A stretch of 64,000 nucleotides of DNA, taken from the NCBI GenBank assembly GCA_026874595.1, contig CM049308.1:35334027-35398026 (forward strand), read 5' to 3'. Position 1 is the stretch's first letter, and every line of letters begins with the position of its first letter. This document shows positions 23,623 through 36,883 of this stretch, piece by piece. Below the pieces are notes generated by a model. The model had not been told where the DNA came from. It ran no database searches and worked only from the letters and a program-made list of their open reading frames with translations. Origin of the DNA: Sipunculus nudus (lineage: Eukaryota; Annelida; Sipuncula; Golfingiida; Sipunculidae). Made by a program: the position numbers and the translations under genes.

Positions 23623-26600
23623 CTAAAACACAAAACATGAATATCGAGAAAACGTATTTGTTTCATCTCGTTACAGCTGGTTTCCCCTTGCCATTTTTCC
23701 ATATTATAACATATAAAGATGGTGATGTGTAATGGTGATAAACAAGGAGAAATCCCAATGCAGTTATTGCAGAAAAAGTAAGGAAACAAGTGGCCCATGG
23801 GCCATGACACTCAGCTAAATTCAGGGAACCTTGAACTATGGGTGACACGACTCCCACAGTGCTCAAAATCATGCACTTTGCCAATAGACCTTACATATAG
23901 GTTACAGTGACCGTATTCTACATCCAGCTGCTACCATTTGTGACCATGTGACTAATAGGGTGTCAAAATCATGTTCTGTCAACCAGCTTGCAGAAATTAC
24001 GTCGTAATGACATTATTTCAGTTTTCGAGAAATTTTACATGAACCTCCCTGGTTCTTAATCAAATAAGACTGCAATTTTGTCTCAAACATGTTCTTTCAC
24101 ATATCATGCAGAATATTGGTCACTTTTACCTGTTTACGAGTTTCTAAGGAGATTTGCCCACAGACCTCCATCGATGTACAGTTAGAAGATTCTAGGTCTA
24201 ACGGTTAGAGTTTGTCCCCTATTAACAGTCAGACTGCTTCATTTCAAGATCTCAAAAATAGAGAAATCAAATGTGTTAAAAAATACAGGTGGCGCCACCA
24301 TTCTGCTGGAACTGATGAAACACTCCATGATCAATATGCATGCAAAAAATCATGGCGAGCAATGCATTATAACTATTCACATACTGCAGCTTTTGTATCA
24401 TTTTTTTATTTTCTGGGGGGGGAATAACGAGGCCCTTTGGTCAAAGGATATGGGCAACAGAAACCTAGTTTCAGGTTTCAAAGAGGATTTTTCATGAACC
24501 TCCCAAGAAGTCAAGTTTGGAGATTTTAGGTCCCACAGTACCGAGTTTTGCCCTTTTAACGGACTACCGCTTCCTTGAAGGTCTCAAATAGAGAAAAAAC
24601 TTGGTGACTTAAAGTAAATATTTTACTTCGGCCTACTAGTAACTCCTGTCTTTCTGTATTTCAGGGATAACAAGCAGGAATTCATTCAGGGTATCGTATT
24701 TTGTTATCTTGATGACAGTTGAACAGCATCGCCAAGAAACTATATTTATTTTATATCAACTTGAATTATCAAAAATAAGTAAACTCTCTCCCACTATGGG
24801 TACTGACTTTTAGTTAGACTTTATTCAAAATTAGCCTGAAACCCTTACACAAACTGTGGCGGTTGAAAAAAAGAAGGGGAGGGGGATTCGCTTCCCACCT
24901 GGATCTGCTACTGATTCTTGATGAAATATGAAAGAAAAATAACAACTATGATAAGGGTGCTTGAACAGAGTGTAAAATTAAATGTGAATGCATCGCAGGG
25001 ATCTTCACAGGTAGCCGAGATAGCCACGAATTACCCATGTTGTATAAAATTCATTTGTGAAGGAACAGAATAAAAAAAATAGTATTATTGTTGTATTGTT
25101 GATTGTCCTGAACTGACCTTGATCTTACGTCCTGTCCGTCGTCCAAGGTGGCTCTGGCTTGCCGGGGATCTGGGGGTGTCTTCTTGTACTCCACCACAGA
25201 AGAGTCATATGAAGGATTGATCTGACTGACGCTCACTGGTTTTGCTACTTCCGGCTTCCTGTGGGAATGACAGAGCAAAATAATTGAGCTATCGTGTATT
25301 ATTATCGATCGACTCTTCCTTGATGTCCACCCATCACACCACTACATACTAATTAATGGTTTGTGTTCAGGCGGGGCTGTTCCTAAACTTCTAGAACATA
25401 TGACAGTCCAGCGTATAACTATTACAGTCCTGCTGACGTACAAAAGAACAGCATATTTTTATAACATATACAATGGACTGACCGTCAGCTAGCCTTGAGG
25501 TATTCATATTGATGCATTGTACGTGACATTCACACTAACAAACATGGGAGATGTACCTCCACAGAAGTGATACCAGGCTTAAGGGACTACATACAGATCA
25601 GCATAAACGAAAACGCATTAATATTACGGTAAAGAAACGGAGTCACAAATAAATTGGTTTCAATAGTCATACATATTTCATAATTGTTTCAATAGCCGGG
25701 ACAGACGACAAAAGATACTAACAGTCCAATGTGGTGAAAAGGGACATTTTGTCGTTCAGTGTAGCAGCACAAAAAAGAATAACGGTAAAAGCATGGATGG
25801 ATTGTCTTTCATTCCTATTCTAGAAAATATCCATGAAGTACTTTGTAGAAGTTATAGTCTGGCTCGTTAAAAGATGCGTTTCGAGGAAGATGCTGTCAAA
25901 TTTTAGCCATGGCTTTCAGATTGTATAAAATGGTGAAGTTCGCTCAAGGTATTATTGAATATTTCACACACGAGATAAAGAGGGTGTAAAAAGACAATTT
26001 TAAGCTCATATAAATCCTTTTGCTTTTATCGACCGTATTCTTAGTGACGACTAGGTATTTAAAATGCGGTAACTTGACATCATGTCGAGCATGTTTAATG
26101 AACCAATTAACTGATTTTATTCTTGATTTTGTATAACCAGCTGTCATGGACATTTCGTATCAAACATTGTTAACCAGTAGATACGTCAATATGTGTTATA
26201 AATGCTAATACTAAAGATAATAATGTACCAAAAACAACTTATAAAATAGTTGTTTATTTTGTCATGGAATTTTCCATTAACGACATACATACAACAAACC
26301 CTCATTTTACATGCATCCAGTGATAACACCCAGGAAAAGGCCTGAGTCAATGATAATACCCTAAGCCTCAATAAGTTATAATATATCTATATATGCCGTT
26401 GATTTGTGCTGGTGGTTAAAGCACACAGTCAATGAAATCATGTTTAAGAGGGCGGGAATGTAACTCAATTAAACGATGGAATATTAGTTCTCAAGAAGAC
26501 GGAGATGTTTACATTTCTCCTTTCGTTCTTTTAATACACAATTGCCTTATTTTCGAGGGAAGAGACTAATACAATTAATGTATCAATTGTGTCGTTTCTT

Positions 26601-29600
26601 CCAATGCAAGTCCAGCACAATGTTGCCAGTCGTGTAATCTAGGTCCTAAATAGACATGTTACTGGTCGTGGAAGGTCACAGAATCGAGCAATCACACATG
26701 ACCGCAGACAACACAAAGAGATAGGCATAAAGAGTTCCTGATACGGTATCATGGTGATATCCGAGTCTGGAGAAATACAAAATCAAATAGTAAAACCACC
26801 AGCCCCAGAGTTATAGCGTGTGAATAAAGAGAAATTAATAAAAAGCCGTTATAGTAGACGACCACCATAACTTTTACCGTACAAATACTGATAAAATTTC
26901 GATTTCCGAACATACAGTTGTGAAATAAGGAAAACACGATTAAAGATGTTTGATTAACAGAATATTAAGTAAAGAATTTCGAACACTTAATTCACGATAC
27001 TAATACTGATACAATATAGTTCTTAAGAAGTAAATTAAATTCACATGATGACCAAAAATGCGGAAAAATGTCGTGGTCATTTTTTCCCAGGTTGGACAAA
27101 AATAAGACAGATACAAGGTATATTTGGTTAGTAAGTGTTGTCAGAATGAGCAGGGACGACTCTTCTCTTGAAGAAAACCTGTCCTGACACGGTCAGGGTA
27201 AAGTTATTGGAATATATTTAAACCATACAGTGGTCGCGTTTTTATTACTGTTACTTTTAAGAACGTTTTATTAATGGTAATGGGATATGCAGTTTAAAAA
27301 TATGGTTTTAAGGACCAGAATATTGTGGTTTTTAAACACCATGTTTTTCACGAAACATGTATGATTTTACTTAGAATAACTTGATTCTATAGTAGACCGC
27401 TAACGATATCATGTTCACTTTTCACACGCAAATTAAAGATACTAGAGCCACACGAGTCATTCTTTATATAAATGAGGTCATGCACTTGCATTCAGATGTA
27501 GGATAGCCTTCAATTTGTACACACCAATATAATCTATTACACTCATTCTATTTGTCTCCTGTCCCTGGCACGGAACTACAATGAACGGTGCAAATCTAAC
27601 TGACAATATCGCTGAAATCCTTACAATGGCAATAAGTCAACTGATTCCAACGCGCTTTAAGTGCAGACCTATGTCGACTAAGGTGAACCAACATTGGTGA
27701 CCGTCTATGCCTGTAACTATTACCCAAGAACTGGCACTATGGTATTGGTTAATCGTGTAAATCGATCAATAGTGTAAATAGTGTAAATCTTTACGCCTAA
27801 TAGTAGTTTGAACTAAATTCCATGTGGTCTCATTTTCATTTGCGGGAGAAATCATTTACAAGTTATTTTTTATATTATAAAAACCGCTTGTTTTCATGGT
27901 TGCATATAAACATACTATACGATTCAGTTGTTCTTTAACATCCAATTCCCAACAAGTCCTCAGTAGACTGTGAATAATTTATTGATTAATGCAGGGCTAA
28001 ACACGACACAGTCTTTTACCAAATGGGTCTAAATTTCATAAAAAAGTAAAACAATAAGACTGGACTATTTTGATAAAATCCACATCATACGGTAATTTAT
28101 ATTTTAGCTGGTTAGCGTTTGAAACATTTACATTTAAGGAATAAAAGTACAAGGATCGCGGTAGATTAAACTACTCCCAATATTTTTTTTAATATAAACG
28201 ATGCGAGGTTGGTTGTGATTGACACTCACGGTTTAAAGCAGCAGACTTTGAGTTTCCAGCAGACGAGGAGGCTGATGAGGAGGATGAGGAGGAGGCCGAG
28301 GAAGATGGAGACGCTGAGGGTGACGAGGCCGGGGATGGTGTCAATAATCCAGATAGGGTACGTCGGCTGCACGTTGATCGGATTAAACTCCTTCAAGATG
28401 TCCTTCAGTTCGTCGTTAGGCGTTCCTAACAAGAAAGTTATCACCAATAGTAATACTAATGACTACCTTCACGTTTGTATCTATATAAACATCACACAAG
28501 GTTTGTGGTTATCAGTCCCGAGGTGTTATTGTAAATGAATTATCTGCGTTTAATTGTAGTAAATATATATCATATATTTAATTATAGTAAATAATATCAG
28601 TACGCCGAAGTTAAAGCTGAGACGTAACAATAAACAAGTGATACATGGGTCCCAACATTCAGCTGACCATTGAATATTATTTTAGAATCTGACTGTGAAC
28701 TCCCCATTGATGCTGTTGAAGCAACAATATGTTTGAAAACACATGATTAATACCACTTTTATAGCCACTGATATTTTCTGTTACAAGCTTGTTGCAGTGC
28801 AGAAGAACATCAAAGTCATACAGGACATTATTTTTGGTCACCGAGGCACAGATAATCAGATGTTGAACGATGGCTTCTATCCAAGATCAACACTGAGAAA
28901 CCTTTTAAAATCACTTATAGTTGGCGTCGCTAGTATCATAAAACCGATCGATCAATTATAATATCCACAGAAACTGTCAATTCATATTATATTTATTGAG
29001 GTATTGAAACTTTTGATAATAGAAATGAACCAATCGTAAAGAAATTTAACGGCAGTACATGACATTTCTAAAGAACTTTTCTAGCTCTAGCAGGTATACG
29101 GAATCCCGGAATGACGACGGACAAGAATATCGCCATAGCACCCATGAGCTTTAGCTATTCCAACTAAACTGTAAACGTACCAGTGACAAGTGCAACGTCG
29201 TGAAGATCTGTCAGGGCGAATGGGCGACCAAAGGAGAGAGTCTTTGGAGAAAAACTGATTATTATGACACGAACATCATTGTGCGTGTTCGAATTATGTT
29301 TTTTTTTTTTTAATTTTTTTTTTTGTTGGAGGTAACCGCCTCCATTTTTTAATGCTACCTTAACTAAGTATATGTACATCTGCAGATTTACATTCCGGTT
29401 TCAGACTGCGTGACAGGGCAGTATCACACGCTTCCTCTCATTTTATATCCTGGCGTTAACCAGGCCCGGTGACTACTGCACCTGCGGGCCCTGGGTAGGT
29501 AATCATACCACCGAGCACCCCCGAAAGGCGCACTCATTTGTGAGTGAACCACGGCCGTAGGGCACGACCTTCCCATTAAGCTTGTAGAGCGCTCATCCTG

Positions 29601-32597
29601 GGTTGGGGCCGACCGTAAAAACTTCACCGCCTCGGCTGAGATTCGAACTCACGATCTCCCGGCTTTGAGTCCTGCGCTCTACCCCTGAGCCACAGAAGTC
29701 GGTGTGTTCGAATTATGTTAGAAGTAAGAGGTCAAGAGGGAGTAAATATAAGGTAAAACTTTTAGATATATACACGAGAGGATAAAGCCAATAACAACTG
29801 AAGTCTTGTCTTTTATACAGATCGGAAACTATTGTAGATACACAATCTACCTTTAATATAACATAACATTCTCTCAATACACGTAAGGAACAACAATGGA
29901 ATTAGATATTTCGATATTTTGATTTCTGATATTCTTCTGCTGAAATCATAACAGTCATCAATACATAACTATTTTCTGAGCTTTATTCAGTATACAAGTA
30001 TATATCTACTACTAGGTCTTACCGATGATGTCAATACGTAGCCTGCCCAGCAGGTCGTCTCGCCACACGAAGTGTTTGGGTTTATCCAGGTTCATCACGT
30101 CGTCAGTGCTGTTGTCATGGAGAGCGTAGATCGTTACCGTGGTCCTGAAACACCAGGGACACTGCATGTTTATACAGAAAAAACAATACATTCTGAACAA
30201 CACATTTTTAACGATACATTTTTAATGTAGCTTTTTGGGTGTCTGTTCAATTACAATTTTATTGATAAATCGACGCTTTATTATTTTAAAGCTTCGATTT
30301 TAGGTTGGAACTGTGTTGAAGTTGGTTGAAATATTATCATTTTTTACTATTGAGGAGGATCTCACCATTTATATTAATTATATATCTCTCTTGTCTTGTT
30401 GGCACAAGAAATCCGGATTATAATTTAAGCCATCTTGCTATGCCAGCAACCGCCCTACACACACCGCGCACAGAGAGAGAGAGAGAGAGCGGGAGAGAGA
30501 GAAAGAGACCAACTCATTGTCATATCATTTAACACAGATTATATAAGTATCTAGTACTGGTTTAAAAATATTCAACAACATGAAAAGTAATAATATTTAC
30601 ATAGTGTCATTCGGTTGTCGGCATTATAATATAGAAGAAGATTTATTCCTACTTGTCTTTGTCCCTAGTCGTTCTCTCTATCTTGACTACCCACGGACTC
30701 AGCATGGTGTTGAGGGCGGCCAGAAACCTGGCCTGTGCTGGGCCGTCAAACGAGGTGGACGGCGTGTCTATTGTGATGTCCACCAGGTAGCGCCACGGAC
30801 TGTAGGAGTCAATTCGCACTATTGATGGGCTGTGTGGAACAGAAATATACAAGTTATTCAACCCGCAGTATCGAGTCAGAATTTAGCATTATTGCAAGTT
30901 GGTCAGCTGCTTGTGTCTGTTTGTTTGTCACAACTGTACAGGCCACAATTTTGCAGCAACTGCTTTCAAACTTGCATATGTGGTAGACAATCAAAAGTCC
31001 TGGAACCCTATTTTTTGTCAATATAGGTTCATGGTCAAGGTCATCAACATTTTTTTAATTTTCATAAAATCTTCATCATGATAATCCTATCTTCACAAAA
31101 TTAGGCTCAATTTCTTCCTCTGAGCCTTCTTCTTTTTCGTCTTGATCTTGTGTCAATTTGTCAGTATGTCTGTCTGTTCGTCAGGTGTTGTCAATTTCGG
31201 CTGTTTCTAGTCTTACTTATAGCATACTACTGGCCACAGTTTTAAAGGAATCATTTTGAAACTGGTAGATCATGTCTTAAACTAATAATACCTCGAATGT
31301 GATTTTTCATTTTCCGGACATGGTTGCTAGGGGGCGCAGCAGTCGAAACTTCCCAACAAATTATTCTTGGCCATATCTCCAAACAATAAACCTAATATTT
31401 TCCTCATCTGTGTATTCTCCATAATCTGGTAAAGTCATCTCAATCTTGTGTCACTTTGTCAGCATGTTTGTCTGTTTGACAGTTGTTCTCTAATCCGACT
31501 GCTTGCTGGTTCTTGCGTCTCACATATAGCATTCTACAGGCCAATGTTTTGCATTAGTCCTCTTGAAACATGGACATCTTTTCTTCCTCTGAGTCTTCTC
31601 CATAAACTGGTTAAGTCATCTGGTCTAAATCTTGTGTTACTTTGTCAATATGTCTGTCTGTTTGTCAGCTATCTCAATTTCTCCTGTTTGCAGGTTCATG
31701 CGTCTTACATATAACATTCTTCAGTCCTCGGTTTAGCTAAAATCACTTTGTACATTCATATATCGTATGTCTTAAAAATTTCTTGAGGTTCTATGTGTAT
31801 TGACAAAATAGGTTAAAGGTCAAGGTTATCAAACACGCCAAAATCTTATTTCCTCTCATAACTTTGACAATATTGGTCCTATCTTCACAAGTAATGGCTT
31901 ATTTTCTTCCTCTTCTTCTTTGCTCATTCATCTGACTATTTCTACGTCATTTCCGGCAAGCACTCGACCTCAGGTCGCCTAGTTTCATTTTTGAAGATGA
32001 ATCAGATTATTTATATCAAATTATTAAAAAAGTAATATATTAAATATTAAAACTAAAATTAAAATTAAACTGCAATTTAAAATGTATCAATTTGTTTTAA
32101 CATTTGGTATATATGTTATTATTTTACCATTGATATATCGACAGGATATGGTTAACAATATTTTAAATCATGCTTACTCTGAAAATAGTTCCGGCTCTCC
32201 GTTGTCTCGAGCGTAGCAATACAGTATGTACTTGTATTCTTCCGTGAGCTGGTTTTGCACGGTAACTGAGCCGTTATTGGCGTTGAGGGAGAAGTCGGCC
32301 ACAGGAATGAGGAGGAAGTAGGTGACGTAGCTCACCGTGGCTGTAAAGGACAGGTATATTGAGTGTTAGTGTATTATAGTGTGTGTGTGCGTGTGTTTGG
32401 TCTCAGCTGACCACCCGAATTCCTTGACAGAGTCAGATATATAGGCAATAAATATAAAAATGTTTTAGTATTTTTATATATACAATAGAAGTATACATGT
32501 AAAGGACATAAAAATAATTCAACATTGTATTTCTGCTGTAAACATGATCTGGTGAACAGTAATGATATGATGCTTTCAATGACCATGTTAAAATGTT

Positions 32598-32654
<57 letters not shown>

Positions 32655-33338
32655 GCAATCGATGATGATGATGTGTGTGTGTGGGGGGGGGGGTTAACTT
32701 ACGGATGGTGTCTGCGTCATCAGCCGTGACGGTGACCACATGGTACCCGAGCAATATGTCGGCGCGGATCTCCAGGTTAAAGAATGATTGTCGGAAGACT
32801 GGCCGGTTATCGTTCACGTCAAACAAGCGGACGTTGATCGTCGCCACGGGGTTGGACACTTGCGTTGGGGTTCCCAGGTCTGTAGCCACACCCTCAAAGG
32901 ACAGATCTACATAACCAAGATTGTTTCCAGGAAGTCTGTACTGTTCATAATCCATGGGGTGTTTGACAGTCACGCGGCCACCGGCTGGGTCCACCTGCAT
33001 TCATATATATAGAAATAGAAGATCGAAAATATTTGATGTATTTTTGTATTCTTGACAGAGTTATTTTCAGAAAATAGTACTTCTTTCTGAAAAAAGAGAG
33101 CAGTGTTTTTGTATCAGTGACCTTATTCTACATCTCCTTTTTTAAATGTTGAAAGTAGGTCTATCCAAAATTAGAAAAATTCCGTAGACCCTGTAGATAT
33201 AAAACTAACACCAGGGGCGTAGCCAGGATTGAGGGAGGGGAGGGGGCCATCATCAGTGGCGGATCAAGAAATTCGAAAACTGGGGGGGGGGGGGGAGGCG
33301 CTAATATGCATGTAATTTGAAAACGGTTATATATACAA

Positions 33339-33378
<40 letters not shown>

Positions 33379-34192
33379 TATATATATTATTATAATTTTT
33401 ACTATATATATTTAAGTATAAATAAAATATATATATTTTTATTTTCAGTTTTGAACCATGGTATATTTCAGGCTATTTACGGGTACATTGGGAAGGTATG
33501 GGAGGGGGTTTTGGGAATATTGGGAAATTTTTTAATATACAATGTAAAGAGGACATTTTGATGCAATTTTCACAAAAAATTGAGATTTTCCTGTTCCTGA
33601 AAAACGGTTCCCTTGTGTCTTTGCGTTATGTAGTCAAACTGTAGAGAGGTTCAATATTTAATATTTATAATTCTTCAAGATAAGGATATAAAATTTCAAT
33701 CGTTTTCAAACGAGTCAATGGCGCAAAAGCGCAATCACGTTTTGAACTGTCAAAATATTATCTTTTAAATGTAATGATCCTGTTTAAATAAATGATAAGC
33801 TGAATTATAATGTAAATTTTCGCATTTTATCGGTTTCTGCAGTCTCGACAGCACGCAGGACTCCTAAGAGCTCAACACAGACCGCGAGTTTGAGTACCGG
33901 TATCACCACAGGAGCCGTAAGATTGTTCACGGTCGACCCCAACCAGAGCCCGGTGCTCGATCGATCTGCAGTTGTTTGCAGCTGTTCATAAATATCCTTA
34001 TACTCAACTAATAAATTTGAAAGTAATTGTAACTTCAGATAACTTAAATAAAGTCTAATTGCTTTTTAATAATAAGAAATATGAAAACGAAAATTATTCA
34101 CGAAAATTGGAAATAAGATAAAACGGGGGCCGCGCGCCGAAGGCGACCCCTCTGAATCCGCTACTGATAGCATATATCCGCCCCTGATTAAA

Positions 34193-34256
<64 letters not shown>

Positions 34257-35401
34257 TTAGATTAGATTAAGTAAAATTCCGAAAGGACGGCCAGTACTTG
34301 ATGCGACCGGGGGGGGGGGGGGGGCATGGCCCCCTGCGCCCCCCCCCCCCCTTGGCTACGCCCCTGAACACCCAAATGAAAGTTCATAGGTGGGCAGGGA
34401 CGTTCTGTTGACTCTATTGATATAATACTGACAACCACCTGAAAGTACATGGTCATGTCTGGGTGGGAAGGGACGTTCAATATACTGTATACATATAATA
34501 CTGACACTCTCCTGAAAGAACGAGGTTATTGTCTGGGTGGACAGGGACGTTCCGTAGACCGTATACATATAATACTAACACCCACCTGAAAGTACATGGT
34601 CATGTCTGGGTGGGCAAGGACGTTCCGTAGACTGTATTCTATGGCTCCATTTAGGCCCGAGTCAGCGTCCGTGGCTTGAAGTACTGTGTCATTGGTAAGC
34701 GGGGTCTCCCCACGACTGTTTTCTACAACAGAATATGTATTCTTTCTTCCAAGTATCTTCTCTCCATTCGGTCAGGTGTAATTTTTCATGTGACACATCA
34801 TAAAATTTACAAACAACAAAGCTGGGCTGCTAGTTTATGGAGTACATGTGTTCAGGTAATGCCGCACTCTTTCCGAAAATGTACATGTTAAAAGAAAAAC
34901 CTATTTTATAGGACCCTGTACACAGTCATCATTGAATCTGACCTACCATCAACTTGGGCCGAGAATGTAGTGGGGTTGAATATTGGCGGGTTATCATTGA
35001 TGTCACGGACCAGTACACGGATATCGGCCCTGTCCGTACCTCCTGCCCCGTCGTTTACGTCCACACTGAAGGTCAGGTTGTGTAGCCATTTGTTGGCCGG
35101 GGGGTCCACGTCAATCCTCCGCGCTATACATATAATATTAGGGGGACAGATCTTGAAGTAGCTGCTGGCGTGGTTTGGTAGTATGCTGTATGTGAGTGCC
35201 TGATTCTGTGGAGGGGCTGTGTCACGGTCGGTGGCCACCAGGGTCAACACGGAGGTATCCACTGTCTGTAAGAAATAACATTCACCGTGGTTCTACTTCA
35301 GTTTCATTAAGTTGGATTTTTTTTCAAAGTATCTTCTATTTCGCTGTTATCACATTTTCCAGAATAAAGCTTTATGATTCCCCAACTTTCTTTTCTCACA
35401 G

Positions 35402-35445
<44 letters not shown>

Positions 35446-36800
35446 GAAACATTAAATTCAAATGTGCTAAAGTATCTAGTCTTCATTACTTTCATATTCG
35501 GCATATGATATTTTAGACAGGTTTAAACAGAACACATTTCACTGTACGCGGGATATCCGAATAATGCAAGTTTTAGGGAGGAAAGGGTTTGCGCTCAAAT
35601 CTAAGAAATACGTATGATTCCACGAACTCTCAGCATGTTGAATTTCATCATTTCTAAATACATGATAGACCTTTGTTTTTAGTTAATGTACCCTTTTCTT
35701 TATTCACCTTCACCAGTTCTTAACCTCATGTCAATTCTTAATAATATTATCAGTAAAAGAGTGCATCGTCCATATAAATATCTGTATCTCACCTTTTCTT
35801 CGTCGATAGTTGCTTCATAAATCTTTGGGGCCTGGAACTCTGGATTTCTGTTCACCCACGTGATTTCTATGTTAACATCAGGGGAAGTGCTCTCATAAAG
35901 GTCGTCGTATGCTTTCAGAACTATAACGTAGGTGGTCTGTTTATAGGTGTCAAAGACTGGGTCAGTCCCACTCACAGGAGGAATACGTACAGAACCGGCT
36001 GAAAATAACGAGTAAAATGTGAAACACCTGACATTCACGTCACATGTCTGTGCGAATTGGTCATGAAACCGACATGATCAAACTGACACGTGTCAGAATA
36101 GTTTAATGTATGATTACATAAAACAAACAAGTTACTTCCCGTTCCAGCACCTTGTGTATACCTATGTTTTTATTTTATTTATTTATTTTTTTTTGCTACG
36201 AAAATGTTCATGAGTTATATTCCTAGGGAGAAAGTGGTCATATAAGATAGATGAATGGGCTTAATTTTAAATGTGCGAAACAAATACTTTACTTTTACAT
36301 TATTTAATAAACAAAAAAAGTTAAAATAATAAAAAAATAGTCGTCATTTTACAACATATCATTGGTAATTGGTCACATTTGACAGCTGCAGACTGGTGTC
36401 ATGTAAACGCTATAAAAATACGACCAGTTATAACCAAGATGGCTAGCCGTGCATACAGGGACAACCTGAGTATTCAGATCACTACAAAGAATTCAAATAT
36501 TTGAGAAACGAAAACAAGAGATTAATTTAAAAGTTTTGATTGCCATATAAGGGCATCCTTTCTATATGCAACTTTCTAGGATATTACTTAAAAATAAAAA
36601 AAAATGAAAACAATTATTTGTATAAAAAAACAGGTTGGCGTAGATCAGGTTTACTACTCAAACACCGTTCCAGGTGAATAGAACATAAACAAGCCCGGTG
36701 ACGTCACAAACACTGCACCAGTGGCACAATAAGAGATATGTGTCCACGCAAATGTGAAATTAGTAATAGGTAATGAATCCATATATAAATATAAATATGT

Positions 36801-36883
<83 letters not shown>

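Noticed and set aside
29560-29690. A functional tRNA gene on the minus strand
   Set aside because: A and B boxes are present but it is joined to a SINE body, poly(A) tail and target duplication.
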